64,000 nucleotides of DNA from an uncultured bacterium (GTDB lineage: Bacteria > Nitrospirota > Thermodesulfovibrionia > Thermodesulfovibrionales > Thermodesulfovibrionaceae): the NCBI GenBank assembly GCA_937924475.1, contig CALDSV010000024.1, positions 1 to 64,000 of the forward strand, given 5' to 3'. The notes under the pieces were generated by a model. That model ran no database searches, was not told the origin of the DNA, and saw only the letters and a program-made list of their open reading frames with translations. Shown here piece after piece: positions 35,284 to 44,417 of this stretch. The position numbers were made by a program, and so were the translations under genes. Each line of letters starts with the position of its first letter. The stretch's first letter is position 1.

Positions 35284-36625
35284 TACTGTTAATTATTTGA
35301 ACAAAATCTGTATAATACTTACCCTTAATGAAATCAGAATGCTGTAAAACTTTTAATAAAAAAGGAACATTCGTTTTAATTCCTCTTACTACAAGTTCTT
35401 CCAGAGCTCTTTTCATCCTATCAATAGCCTCTTGTCTGTTTGCTCCTTTGGCAATTATCTTAGCGATGAGAGAGTCATAATAGGGCGAAACTTTACACCC
35501 TTGATAAAGATAACTATCAACTCTTATGCCCGGCCCTCCTGGAAAATGGAGAAAATCAATAATTCCTGGAGACGGAGTAAATTTTTCAGGATCTTCCGCA
35601 TTTACTCTGCACTCAATGGCATGTCCTTTAAGTTTAACCTGAGATTGTTTAATAGACAAAGGATAACCTTTTGCAACCTTAATTTGCTCTTTAATTATAT
35701 CAATATCAGAAATTTCTTCAGTTACTGGATGTTCTACTTGTATCCTTGTGTTTATCTCTATAAAATAGGGGTTTAGTTCATTGTCTAAGATAAATTCAAA
35801 AGTTCCTGCATTCTTATACTTTAAAGCCTTTGCAGCTTTAATAGCATATTCACCTATTTTTTTCCTTAACTTTTCAGTAAGCACTGGAGATGGAGCTTCT
35901 TCAATTATTTTCTGATGCCTTCTTTGTACAGTACAGTCTCTTTCTCCAAGATGAACTATATTTCCCTGTTTATCAGCAATTATTTGTATTTCTATATGCC
36001 TTATTTTCGGAAAGAATTTCTCAATATATAATTCTCCATTTCCAAAAGCAGCTAAGGCTTCTCTTTGAGCCATAAAAAAAGTTTGTTCTATTTCTTTTTC
36101 ATCATAAACAATTCTCATGCCTCTTCCACCACCACCAGCAGAAGCCTTAAAAATAACCGGCAGTCCGATCTTTTTAATTACCTTTATAACTGCTTCCTCT
36201 GAGTTTACTGGACCATCACTTCCTGGAACTACAGGTATTCCTTTTCTTTTTAAAATTTGTCTTGCCTTTGCTTTGTCTCCTCCAATTCGAATATTCTCGG
36301 GACTTGGTCCTATAAAGGTTATTCCTGAATTTATGCAGGCTTCAGCAAATTGTGCATTTTCAGATAGAAAACCATATCCAGGATGAATCGCTTCAGAGTC
36401 AGTTATATCAGCAGCAGATAAAATTGCAGTAATATTTAGATAACTTTGAGTTGGATTTGATGGGCCAATACATATGGCCTCGTCAGCAAGTCTTACATGA
36501 AGAGAATCTTTATCAGCTTCTGAATAAACCGCAACTGTTTTTATTCCTAGCTCTTTGCAGGCACGAATTATTCTTACAGCTATCTCCCCTCTGTTGGCAA
36601 TTAAAATTTTCTTGAAAAGCTCCAT
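35270..36625 (-). CDS. accC: Biotin carboxylase subunit of acetyl-CoA carboxylase
   Basis: 451 residues, the standard AccC length. The N-terminal IANRGEIAVRIIRAC, the ATP-grasp glycine-rich loop (SAGGGGRGMR) and the EMNTR-equivalent block (EINTRIQVEHPVTE) are present. It carboxylates biotin on AccB at the expense of ATP. It follows accB with no gap. Confidence 0.96.
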   Translation of the reverse strand: MELFKKILIANRGEIAVRIIRACKELGIKTVAVYSEADKDSLHVRLADEAICIGPSNPTQSYLNITAILSAADITDSEAIHPGYGFLSENAQFAEACINSGITFIGPSPENIRIGGDKAKARQILKRKGIPVVPGSDGPVNSEEAVIKVIKKIGLPVIFKASAGGGGRGMRIVYDEKEIEQTFFMAQREALAAFGNGELYIEKFFPKIRHIEIQIIADKQGNIVHLGERDCTVQRRHQKIIEEAPSPVLTEKLRKKIGEYAIKAAKALKYKNAGTFEFILDNELNPYFIEINTRIQVEHPVTEEISDIDIIKEQIKVAKGYPLSIKQSQVKLKGHAIECRVNAEDPEKFTPSPGIIDFLHFPGGPGIRVDSYLYQGCKVSPYYDSLIAKIIAKGANRQEAIDRMKRALEELVVRGIKTNVPFLLKVLQHSDFIKGKYYTDFVQIINSNEVQ

Positions 36626-37069
36626 TTATGAAACCTCAATTAGAAATAAAGGTTCTCCGTATTCTACAGGTTGACCATTTTCAACTAAAACTTTTTTTAC
36701 AACTCCAGAAACATCACTCTCTATTTCGTTCATTATTTTCATAGCTTCAATTATACATAAGACCTGTCCCTTTTCCACCCTCGTACCAACCTCAACAAAG
36801 GGAGGAGAATCAGGTGAAGGGCTTCTGTAGAATGTGCCCACCAGGGGTGAAGTAATTGTATGAACAGTCTCTTCTTCTTTTAAAGGCTCCACCACAGGAG
36901 AGATTTTTTCTATTTCTGCTTCCCTTTTTACAGTTTTGGTTATTTCAATTGGTCCATAGATGTAACCTCTTTTTATTTTTATTTTAAAACCTTCTCTTTC
37001 AATATTTAATTCTGTGACATCTGTATCCTTCAGAAAGGATATAATATCTTTTATTTCCTCAAGTTCCAT
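36626..37069 (-). CDS. accB: Biotin carboxyl carrier protein
   Basis: 147 residues. The C-terminal biotinyl domain carries EAMKIMNE with Lys111 as the biotinylation site; the middle is a Pro/Glu-rich linker. It shuttles carboxyl groups between AccC and the carboxyltransferase. The order efp-accB-accC is common in many bacteria. Confidence 0.96.
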   Translation of the reverse strand: MELEEIKDIISFLKDTDVTELNIEREGFKIKIKRGYIYGPIEITKTVKREAEIEKISPVVEPLKEEETVHTITSPLVGTFYRSPSPDSPPFVEVGTRVEKGQVLCIIEAMKIMNEIESDVSGVVKKVLVENGQPVEYGEPLFLIEVS

Positions 37070-37072
37070 TGG

Positions 37073-37636
37073 TTACTCCTTTACTTTTTCAATGTACTCA
37101 CCAGTTCTTGTGTCAATTTTCAATAGATCACCAATCTGTATATGAAAAGGTACCTTTACCACAAGGCCTGTTTCAAGTTTTGCAGGTTTTGTACCTCCAG
37201 AAGCTGTATCTCCTCGAAAGGCAGGATCTGTCTCTGTAACTGTTAATTCAACAAACATGGGTGGTTGAATAAGAAGGGGTTCTCCTTTGTAGTAAAGAAC
37301 ATCCACTAACATTTCCTCTTTTATGTAATAGATAGCATCTCCTATTCTGTCTTTCTGAATTGAAATTTGGTCGTAAGTTTCCATGTCCATAAAAACATAT
37401 GAGTCTCCTTGAGAGTATAAAAACTGCATTTGTTTTTCCTCAAGTTGAGGTTTTTCAAATTTTTCTCCAGCAGGAAAATTCTCTTCAAGCACTCTGCCTG
37501 TCTTTAGATTTTTTATCTTTGTTCTGACTATAGGAGCCCTTTGTTGCATTTTTACGTGTTGAAAATCAATAATTTCATATGGTTCTCCTTTGTATTCAAT
37601 TTTCAATCCCTTTTTGAAGTCTGTTGTTGATATCAA
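37073..37636 (-). CDS. efp: Elongation factor P
   Basis: 187 residues with the three-domain EF-P layout and typical FQHVK and VRTKIKNLKTG strands. EF-P relieves ribosome stalling at proline runs. The tip of the first domain, normally PGKG with a modifiable Lys at about 32, reads MQQR here (residues 30-33): Gln32 takes the Lys place and Arg33 follows. Either modification is absent or it uses another residue or type. Confidence 0.93.
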   Translation of the reverse strand: MISTTDFKKGLKIEYKGEPYEIIDFQHVKMQQRAPIVRTKIKNLKTGRVLEENFPAGEKFEKPQLEEKQMQFLYSQGDSYVFMDMETYDQISIQKDRIGDAIYYIKEEMLVDVLYYKGEPLLIQPPMFVELTVTETDPAFRGDTASGGTKPAKLETGLVVKVPFHIQIGDLLKIDTRTGEYIEKVKE

Positions 37637-37647
37637 TTGAACACCTC

Positions 37648-38715
37648 CTATAAAATTTCTAAATCTCTTGAAAGATGAGTAATCACTTCAAAGGAATCAT
37701 CCTTTATTAAGACCATATCTTCTAACCTTACTCCTCCAAACCCTTCAATATAAACTCCCGGTTCCACAGTAAATACCATACCATTTTTGATAATTTCCTC
37801 TCCATCAGGACCTATTTTAGGTATTTCATGAATATCCATTCCAACTCCATGACCTGTGGCATGCCCAAAATTTTCTCCATAATCCCATTGTTTTATCAAA
37901 TTTCTTGCCTTTCCGTCAATTTCTTTAGATATGATTCCCGCTCTAATAATCTCTATGGCGGCTTGGCGTGCTTTATTTACTATATTGTAAATCTCAACTT
38001 GCTTTTCTGTGGGCTTTCCCACTATAAAAGTTCTTGTCATATCAGAAAAATATCCATTACATTCTGCTCCCCAATCAATTATAACAAAATCTCCCTTTTG
38101 CAATTTTCGATTTGAATTTTTCCAATGGGGCATAGAGGAATTAGGCCCAGAAGCTACAATAACAGGAAATGGTAATTGCACCGCCCCTTGTTTTTTTATT
38201 TCATACTCAAGCATTAAAGTAATGTCTCTTTCAGTGGTTCCCTCTTTTATAAAGGGTTTTATTTTTAGAAATGCCTCTTCTGCTCTTCTTATAGCTTCTC
38301 TGATATTTTTTATCTCTTCTTCATCTTTTATAGCTCTCATATTTTCAATAATATTATATTGAGGTATGAGCTTGATTTCTAAATTTTTACCTAATATTGA
38401 ATAATTTTCAAAGGATAAAGTTGATTCAAAACCGAGTGTTTTAATTTTTTTTTCTATTAAAATATCTTTCAAAGTTTTATACCACTTCTCTGCTACTTCC
38501 ACTATTTCTATCTGTACTTCCCTTTTTGCCTGTTGTAAATAACGAAAATCAATAAGTAAAAAACTTTTTTCTTCTGTACACAATAGAACCGCAGAACTAC
38601 CAGAAAATCCTGTTAAGTATCTAATATTTTTAATATTTGTAACTAAGAAGGCTTCTGAATCTTTGGAGATAATGTCCATTAATTTTTTAATTCTTTTAGA
38701 TAAATTAACCTTCAA
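37648..38715 (-). CDS. Xaa-Pro aminopeptidase (M24 family)
   Basis: 355 residues with an N-terminal creatinase-like domain and a C-terminal pita-bread peptidase domain. Metal ligands are in DWGAECNGYFSDMTR, GHATGHGVG, EPGV and the final GVRLED. It cleaves X-Pro bonds in cytosolic peptides. It overlaps coaBC by 11 bases and precedes efp, a frequent gene order. Confidence 0.93.
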   Translation of the reverse strand: MKVNLSKRIKKLMDIISKDSEAFLVTNIKNIRYLTGFSGSSAVLLCTEEKSFLLIDFRYLQQAKREVQIEIVEVAEKWYKTLKDILIEKKIKTLGFESTLSFENYSILGKNLEIKLIPQYNIIENMRAIKDEEEIKNIREAIRRAEEAFLKIKPFIKEGTTERDITLMLEYEIKKQGAVQLPFPVIVASGPNSSMPHWKNSNRKLQKGDFVIIDWGAECNGYFSDMTRTFIVGKPTEKQVEIYNIVNKARQAAIEIIRAGIISKEIDGKARNLIKQWDYGENFGHATGHGVGMDIHEIPKIGPDGEEIIKNGMVFTVEPGVYIEGFGGVRLEDMVLIKDDSFEVITHLSRDLEIL

Positions 38716-39895
38716 TAATTAGCTCCTTTATTTTTGAGAGTATATAATTGGCAATTTCTTCTTTATGCAACAGAGGAGTTTTTTCTTCTATAAATTTACC
38801 CTCTTTTTTGTAAATCATCACAACTTGGTTATAATCAGAGCCCATCTTACTTTGCTCAACACTTATATCATTCAGAACTATCATTTTAAGGTCTTTTTCT
38901 TTAAATTTTTTCTTCGCTCTGTCTATGTTTAAACCCCATTCAGCTGAAAAACCTACTTTAAAAGTTTTTGAAGGTATTTTAGAAATTTCTTTAAGAATAT
39001 CAGGACAAAGTTTCAATTGAATTGATTTTATTGAATTTTTAGGAAGCTTTCTGTTAAAAGTTTCTACCGGCTCAAAATCCAAGGGTGCTGATGCCATAAT
39101 TAAAATGCTTGCAGAATTCAAATTATCCATTACAGCCTTTAACATCTCTTCAGTTGTCTCTACCTTGATTAATTCATCTACCAAAGGAGGATTAATATTT
39201 ACAGGTCCACTTATAAGTTTTACCTGGGCTCCTCTTCTACTCGCCATTTTTGCAAGAGCATATCCCATTTTACCAGATGATTTATTGGTAATAAATCTAA
39301 TAGGATCTAAATACTGTCTTGTTGGTCCAGCTGTTATCAGAATCCTCTCATCTTTCAAATCTTTTTCTGTCAAAGCATTAATAGCCATTTCAAAAATTTT
39401 ATTAGATTCAGCAAGCCTTCCTTTGCCTTCTTCACCACAAGCCAACGAACCTTTTTCAGGACCGACAAATATAACTCCTATACTTCTAAGATACTCAATA
39501 CTTTTTTGCACTTGAGGAGATTCATACATTCTCCAATTCATGGCAGGAGCAATAATAAAAGGTCCTCTGTAAGCAAGTGCTGCTGTTGTTAGAAGATCAT
39601 CTGCAATCCCTATTGCATATTTGTTAATGAAATTTGCTGTGGCAGGTACTATTAAAAAGAGATCAGCTTTCTTTGCTAATTCAATATGCTGTAAGGGAGA
39701 ATCAAACATATCAATCAAAACTTTATTACCACAGGCAATCTCTACGCTTAAAGGTGTTAAAAAGTAAGTTGCCTTTTGAGTCATAACAGGATATATGCAA
39801 GCACCTGCTTCTTTAAAAAGCTTTATCAAGTCGAATATTTTATGAGCAGCTATGCTTCCTGTAATTCCTAATACAATTTTTTTATCTTTGAGCAA
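38705..39895 (-). CDS. coaBC: Phosphopantothenoylcysteine decarboxylase / synthetase
   Basis: 396 residues, the bifunctional CoaBC. The N-terminal flavin domain starts ITGSIAAHK and contains PAMNWRMYES; the C-terminal synthetase domain has the TAGPTRQYLDPIRFITNKSSGKMG block. It makes 4'-phosphopantetheine for CoA from phosphopantothenate and cysteine. It lies just downstream of rpoZ and gmk, a widespread arrangement. Confidence 0.96.
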   Translation of the reverse strand: MLKDKKIVLGITGSIAAHKIFDLIKLFKEAGACIYPVMTQKATYFLTPLSVEIACGNKVLIDMFDSPLQHIELAKKADLFLIVPATANFINKYAIGIADDLLTTAALAYRGPFIIAPAMNWRMYESPQVQKSIEYLRSIGVIFVGPEKGSLACGEEGKGRLAESNKIFEMAINALTEKDLKDERILITAGPTRQYLDPIRFITNKSSGKMGYALAKMASRRGAQVKLISGPVNINPPLVDELIKVETTEEMLKAVMDNLNSASILIMASAPLDFEPVETFNRKLPKNSIKSIQLKLCPDILKEISKIPSKTFKVGFSAEWGLNIDRAKKKFKEKDLKMIVLNDISVEQSKMGSDYNQVVMIYKKEGKFIEEKTPLLHKEEIANYILSKIKELIIEG

Positions 39896-39911
39896 TATTC
39901 AATTCCTGAAA

Positions 39912-40319
39912 CTATTCTTCATGCTGTTCATAATTTTCAGTAAAAAGGTCTTCCAGCATTTTTTCTGCTGATTCTTTACCGTGTAAATAAACCTTTAGAT
40001 CCTTTTCAAGTTCAGAAAGATCAGGAATTGCTTTTCTCTTTTCCTCAAGAAGCTTTTTAACATCTATTTGTTCTATTTTCCCCTTCACTTTAAGAGCTTC
40101 TTCGCCTGTAATATAATCTATTTTATCGTATAAAATTTCTAAAAGAGCTGTTGTCGTTACTTTTTTTTCTTTCTTCTCAATTTTTGGTGTAGCTCCTAAA
40201 GAAAGTTCAGATGCCCTCTGGGCAGCAATTATAGCGAGGCGATATCTACTGTCAATCTTGCCTCTGTCAATCTCTATGGGTAGAGTAACAATGTCCATTA
40301 TTTTTTCTTTTTTCTCCAT
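39912..40319 (-). CDS. rpoZ: RNA polymerase omega subunit
   Basis: 135 residues. The omega core around DSRYRLAIIAAQRASEL (residues 22-39) is clear, followed by an extended charged C-terminal region longer than in E. coli. Omega helps beta-prime folding and assembly of RNA polymerase. Position between gmk and coaBC supports the call. Confidence 0.88.
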   Translation of the reverse strand: MEKKEKIMDIVTLPIEIDRGKIDSRYRLAIIAAQRASELSLGATPKIEKKEKKVTTTALLEILYDKIDYITGEEALKVKGKIEQIDVKKLLEEKRKAIPDLSELEKDLKVYLHGKESAEKMLEDLFTENYEQHEE

Positions 40320-40321
40320 AT

Positions 40322-40942
40322 TTACCTCCCCTTGTTAAGAATTTTTTCTAAAATATTTTCATTTATTCTATTTATTTTTTGCCTTTCTGCTTGAATTATA
40401 CACTTTATTTTTTCTGTGGCTTCATCAAGATTATCATTTATTACCAAATAATCATAATTCAAATATTGTTCTATTTCATCAATGGCTTTATTTATTCTTT
40501 TCTTTATAATACTGGCCTCTTCTTTTCTTTGTATCAATCTCCTTTCTAATTCTTCCATAGAAGGTGGTATAAGAAAAATAAGAACACTATTTTTGTAGAT
40601 TTTTTTAATATTTTTCGCTCCTTGAATATCAATATCAAGAAGAATGTCATTGCCACTAATAAATAAGTCATTAATCATTTTCTTTGAAGTGCCATAATAA
40701 TTTCCGTAAACTTCTGCCCATTCTAAAAAATCATCATTTCGGATCATCTGAATAAAAGTAGTCTTGTCAACAAAAAAATAATCTACTCCATTCTCTTCAC
40801 CAGGTCGAGGATTTCTCGTTGTGTGTGATACGCTCATTTTTAAATCACTAAAGCTACTTATTAATCTATCGCAAATAGTGGTTTTGCCAGTCCCTGAAGG
40901 AGCTGATATAACAAAAATAATGCCTTCTCTACGGATTTTCAT
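40322..40942 (-). CDS. gmk: Guanylate kinase
   Basis: 206 residues. The P-loop is [10 protein letters not shown] and the GMP-binding [17 protein letters not shown] segment follows. It phosphorylates GMP to GDP. It overlaps the RemA-like gene by 14 bases and is three bases from rpoZ. Confidence 0.97.
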   Translation of the reverse strand: MKIRREGIIFVISAPSGTGKTTICDRLISSFSDLKMSVSHTTRNPRPGEENGVDYFFVDKTTFIQMIRNDDFLEWAEVYGNYYGTSKKMINDLFISGNDILLDIDIQGAKNIKKIYKNSVLIFLIPPSMEELERRLIQRKEEASIIKKRINKAIDEIEQYLNYDYLVINDNLDEATEKIKCIIQAERQKINRINENILEKILNKGR

Positions 40943-41186
40943 ACTCTATCCTCTTCATTTCATTAATTCTCTGCAGAATAGTATCCACTTGTAAAGCACT
41001 AAGAATAATATGGTCACTGTCAGTAACTATAATTGCCCGAGTTTTTCTTCCCTCTGTAGCATCAATTAGTTTTCCTTGCTTTTTGGCTTCGTCCTTCATC
41101 CTTTTCATAGGAGAAGAACCTGGATTCACTATAGCTACAATCCTTGAAAGGGCAATTAAATTACCAAATCCTATATTCACAAGCAT
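40929..41186 (-). CDS. RemA-like DUF370 protein
   Basis: 85 residues matching the RemA/DUF370 family: the start [12 protein letters not shown] and the central [17 protein letters not shown]. In Bacillus RemA is a DNA-binding regulator of matrix genes; elsewhere it is commonly encoded between yicC and gmk, as here. Its role in this organism is unproven. Confidence 0.88.
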   Translation of the reverse strand: MLVNIGFGNLIALSRIVAIVNPGSSPMKRMKDEAKKQGKLIDATEGRKTRAIIVTDSDHIILSALQVDTILQRINEMKRIEYENP

Positions 41187-41188
41187 GG

Positions 41189-42040
41189 CTATTGAATATT
41201 CTGAATCTGTTCTTTAAGTCTCTCTGTTTGAGTTTTTATCTCTATGGAGAGATTCTTGATAGTTATATTTTCTGTTTTAGAAAGAATAGTATTCGTTTCT
41301 CGTAGAAGCTCCTGAAGTAAAAAATCAAGCTTTTTACCAACTACACCACCTCTTTGTATAATTTCTTTAAATTGAGTTATGTGACTTTTCAATCTATCTA
41401 CTTCCTCTTTAATATCTATTTTTTGGGCAAAAATTATAATGTGTTCCAAAATTTTATTTTCATCTAAGTTATTTTGAATTATGAATTCTTTTAATCTGTT
41501 TTTTAAATTGTTTATAAAATTATTATAACTAATGTCAACTAAATCTTCTATCTTTCTTAAATCTGTTTCAATTTTTTGAAGAATTTCCATAATAGAGGCT
41601 TTTATTATTTCTCCCTCTCTTTTTCTCATTGAATGGAGATTTTCTAAGGCTTCTAAAAAAGTATCTTTTAAATCATCTATATCTGGTTCTTCTTCTTGAT
41701 AAATAAAAAGTTCTCTAAAATTAGAAAACATAGAAATGTCAATGGAACCCAGAATGCTCAATTCTTTTTTAAGATCAATGAAAGCAGAGTAAAGTTGTAT
41801 AGCAAGATTTTTATTCAGAAAAATTTTTCCACTTCTATCTCTCTCTTTTATGGAGACAATAATATCAAGTTTACCCCTTTGAAATTTTTGTTTTACTAAA
41901 TTGCGAAGTTCAATATCGTATTTTGAGAGAATATTTGGCAATTTAATATTTATCTCCAAAAATCTATGATTAAGTGATTTTGCCTCTACTCTGAAAATCC
42001 CTTTTTCTGAACTTCCATATCCTGTTAGGCTTTCAATCAT
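41189..42040 (-). CDS. yicC: YicC-family endoribonuclease
   Basis: 283 residues with the N-terminal LTGYGSSE and [12 protein letters not shown] motifs and a C-terminal [16 protein letters not shown] block characteristic of YicC. E. coli YicC is an RNase implicated in small-RNA turnover. Two bases separate it from yggU and two from the RemA-like gene. Confidence 0.93.
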   Translation of the reverse strand: MIESLTGYGSSEKGIFRVEAKSLNHRFLEINIKLPNILSKYDIELRNLVKQKFQRGKLDIIVSIKERDRSGKIFLNKNLAIQLYSAFIDLKKELSILGSIDISMFSNFRELFIYQEEEPDIDDLKDTFLEALENLHSMRKREGEIIKASIMEILQKIETDLRKIEDLVDISYNNFINNLKNRLKEFIIQNNLDENKILEHIIIFAQKIDIKEEVDRLKSHITQFKEIIQRGGVVGKKLDFLLQELLRETNTILSKTENITIKNLSIEIKTQTERLKEQIQNIQ

Positions 42041-42041
42041 T

Positions 42042-42299
42042 TTATTTCCCTTTTATCCTGATAATTTTATTTCTTGATGTTAGCCCCTTTATTATCTCCA
42101 TCTTTGATTTTGGCTCATTAAGAAATTCCGACAATATCTCTAATAATTCCCTATTAGCTAATCCATCATGAGGTTGGGATTTAACTCTAATTTTGATTAT
42201 ATCTTCAGCTATTCCTTCAATGCCTGCTTTCTTCGATCCTGTTTTAACGCTTACTTTTAAAAGATATCCGTCTTTATCTTTTATTAAGGGTATTTCCAT
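42042..42299 (-). CDS. YggU/DUF167 family protein
   Basis: 85 residues with the KVSVKTGSKKAGIEG opening and the HDGLANRELLEILSEFL helix that define DUF167. Function is unknown across bacteria. It starts inside the last 26 bases of the PAP2 gene. Confidence 0.88.
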   Translation of the reverse strand: MEIPLIKDKDGYLLKVSVKTGSKKAGIEGIAEDIIKIRVKSQPHDGLANRELLEILSEFLNEPKSKMEIIKGLTSRNKIIRIKGK

Positions 42300-43158
42300 T
42301 TTTCATTAACCAAAAATTATAGTATAAATTACCTATTAATAAAGTTACAACCGTTAAAATTAATCCACCCAAAACATCAACAAAATAGTGGTATCTGCAA
42401 TAAACAGTGGAAATTATAAGTAATAAGACAGGTAAAAGTATTAACCAAAAAATTTTTCTATTGTATCTATAAAACATTAACATTATGAGAACAGATATTC
42501 CTACATGTCCACTGGGGAAAGCATCTCTCTTTAAACCTTCTAATGAATTTAAAAGACTGTTAATTTTGTCTGCTAAGAATAAGCCTTTTAGTTCCTGTTG
42601 AAAAACTAAGGCAAGACTGAAGCGGGGACCTAAAGCGGGAAAAATAAGATAGCCAATGTAGGATATATAAAAACAAAGAATAACAAAAAATAGAGCTTTT
42701 TGGAATTCCTCCTGAGAGCCTTTTTTAATGAGATAAAAACCTAATAGGAAAGGTAAAAAATAGTAGAAGCAATAAGAAATTTGCATTATTTCTGTAATTA
42801 GAGGATTGTAATATTTTTCTAAATAAAGATAGGGATAGAAACCCAAGATTTTATAATCTAATGTGAGAAACAAAAAATCCATGTCTTTTTTTATGTAAGG
42901 AATTATGTATCCAATGGTATCAAAAGCAATAAGTACTGAAAAACAAGGAAAACCTATATTTTTTAAAAAATTTATAACCTTGTTGTTATTGAGCCTATAT
43001 AGAAAAATTTGAAATAAAGCCAAAGATAAATAAATCGTAATAAGATGGAAAGCCATTGAGATTTTTGAATAAAAAATTAGCACTAATAAACCAAGAATGA
43101 GAAAAAAAACAATGTTTAATTGAGCTGCTGGAGGCAATTTTAGAAATTCTCTCTTCAT
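42274..43158 (-). CDS. PAP2-superfamily membrane phosphatase
   Basis: 294 residues with about six or more membrane helices. The C-terminal half carries the acid-phosphatase motifs FPSGH and CRYHYFVDV, with catalytic His residues in both. The layout resembles the PAP2_3 (inositolphosphotransferase-like) group. Likely substrates are lipid phosphates or polyprenyl pyrophosphates; specificity cannot be read. It overlaps the NYN gene by four bases. Confidence 0.82.
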   Translation of the reverse strand: MKREFLKLPPAAQLNIVFFLILGLLVLIFYSKISMAFHLITIYLSLALFQIFLYRLNNNKVINFLKNIGFPCFSVLIAFDTIGYIIPYIKKDMDFLFLTLDYKILGFYPYLYLEKYYNPLITEIMQISYCFYYFLPFLLGFYLIKKGSQEEFQKALFFVILCFYISYIGYLIFPALGPRFSLALVFQQELKGLFLADKINSLLNSLEGLKRDAFPSGHVGISVLIMLMFYRYNRKIFWLILLPVLLLIISTVYCRYHYFVDVLGGLILTVVTLLIGNLYYNFWLMKNGNTLNKR

Positions 43159-43604
43159 GTAAGCTTTTCAATTGTTCTTATTATGGCTTTTTCTTTTTTT
43201 GAAAGATTTAGACCCTTTGGTTTTTCAATAAATATTTTCTCTCCCATAAGAATTTCAAAAAAAATAGAAGAATCTAAAGGAACGCATTTTTCTCTCCAGG
43301 CATTTTTTTCTATTTCTCTGTCCGAAGATATAACAATCCAACAAGCTCTCTCATTTTTAATAATTCTTTTTATAACATCATCAGCCTTTTCGTTAGCACC
43401 AGAGTATATTATTCTTATTCCACCTTTAATCTCGCAGGTTTCTTTACCTGGTCCATCCTTATAACCATCGAATACTAAGGTTATTGCATGTTCTTTATTT
43501 TTAACATAATTTATAAGACGTTCAATGAGATTTTCTCTTGCTTTTCTGAGGTCTTTATGATAGATTCCAATTAAATTATAGCCATCAATGATTATTTTGC
43601 TCAT
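43155..43604 (-). CDS. YacP-like NYN-domain nuclease
   Basis: 149 residues from the ATG at 43604, where the family start MSKIIIDGYNLIG lies. Acidic PIN-type residues are in DGYN, VFDGYKD and ISSDREI. NYN proteins are RNases; the Bacillus homologue (Rae1) cleaves mRNA on ribosomes. A longer GTG start at 43652 (AAAGG four bases upstream) adds 16 residues and would overlap the selenoprotein gene by 14 bases; I cannot exclude it. Confidence 0.8.
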   Translation of the reverse strand: MSKIIIDGYNLIGIYHKDLRKARENLIERLINYVKNKEHAITLVFDGYKDGPGKETCEIKGGIRIIYSGANEKADDVIKRIIKNERACWIVISSDREIEKNAWREKCVPLDSSIFFEILMGEKIFIEKPKGLNLSKKEKAIIRTIEKLT

Positions 43605-43638
43605 ATGAATTAATTTTTCCTGATCAATTTTCGTCTCT

Positions 43639-43830
43639 TTATACTCTGTCACAAGACCTTTGGGAGATTAATTCCCAAGTTTCTTCATCAATTTCTTCAA
43701 GGTATTGAGAGACCTTAAATTCTGCTCCGCATTCAGTACAGCAGAGCACTACACGCCTTCAGTAAAAATAGATAATTATATTATTTTTACAAAATTTACA
43801 TTTGAGATTTTTTAAAAGCTTTTTTTTCAA
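43639..43830 (-). CDS. Small selenoprotein with two CxxC motifs (TGA = Sec24)
   Basis: A frame from TTG (43830) to TAA (43639) is interrupted only by TGA at 43759-43761. Read through, it gives 63 residues: CKFC (11-14), Sec24 followed by RR, CCTEC (30-34), a conserved-looking YLEEIDEETWE stretch and C60-DRV at the end. This agrees with the family I know as dual-CXXC-motif small (seleno)protein, where the Sec site is Cys in some members. Both halves keep family features on either side of TGA. AAGG lies eight bases before the TTG; no other start is available after the upstream in-frame stop. Function unknown, probably thiol/selenol redox. It heads the NYN-PAP2 operon. Confidence 0.75.
43723..43748 (-). 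promoter_or_regulatory. SECIS-like hairpin after the in-frame TGA
   Basis: TGCTCTGC (43741-43748) pairs with GCGGAGCA (43723-43730), eight pairs including one G-U, around the ten-base loop TGTACTGAAT. The loop begins 18 bases after the TGA and has a G in its second position, matching the usual bacterial SECIS spacing and loop rule. It lies within coding sequence, as bacterial SECIS elements do. Confidence 0.65.
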
Positions 43831-43867
43831 CTTAGGTGCCTTTTATTTCAAAAATTAAAATCTATTT

Positions 43868-43873
43868 TATAAT
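43868..43873 (+). promoter_or_regulatory. -10 box just before the ATG at 43881
   Basis: TATAAT lies seven bases before the ATG with no Shine-Dalgarno sequence, predicting a leaderless mRNA. A -35 box is not clear. Confidence 0.5.
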
Positions 43874-43880
43874 ATTTTAA

Positions 43881-44417
43881 ATGGAAAGATTTTCATTAAT
43901 CAATAAAGGTGAAATACTTCTATGGCATGATATACCTGAATTAATTAAATTAATAAACAAAATAGATAGTCTCTTTAGAGATTTTTCTGATATTTTTGAT
44001 GAATCTAAAAGATTAGCACAACAAATTAAAAGCTACTTATTGGAAATTGATCCTTTTATTGATGCTTATGCAAAAAAAGTTTGTTCTTCATGCACAAATA
44101 TTTGTTGTCTTAATAAAAATAGTAGATACGAATATGATGATATAATTTATATATTAGCTCTTAGGGAAAATTTCCCTATCCCTAAAAAAAATCTCGAAGA
44201 AAAAGAACCTTGTTATCTTCTAAGTGAAAAAGGATGCATAATTCCTCGTTATATAAGACCTTTTAGGTGCAATTGGTATTTGTGTGATAATCTATTAAAA
44301 GAAATGGAATCAGCACCTGCAAGAGTCTTTAGGGAATTTTCAAATACCTTTAATAAAATTCTTCAAACAAGACAGCAGATGCTGAATTCCTTTTTTCAAT
44401 CACTTTGCAACATCTAA
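43881..44417 (+). CDS. Cys-rich protein with YkgJ-like pattern
   Basis: 178 residues. A helical N-terminal half (1-65) is followed by CSSCTNICC and then C-x7-C-x10-C-x4-C (from EPCYLL to WYLC), the arrangement of the YkgJ zinc/iron-chelating family. I do not know its role. It is transcribed divergently from the selenoprotein operon and converges with htrA, overlapping it by 18 bases. Confidence 0.7.
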   Translation: MERFSLINKGEILLWHDIPELIKLINKIDSLFRDFSDIFDESKRLAQQIKSYLLEIDPFIDAYAKKVCSSCTNICCLNKNSRYEYDDIIYILALRENFPIPKKNLEEKEPCYLLSEKGCIIPRYIRPFRCNWYLCDNLLKEMESAPARVFREFSNTFNKILQTRQQMLNSFFQSLCNI

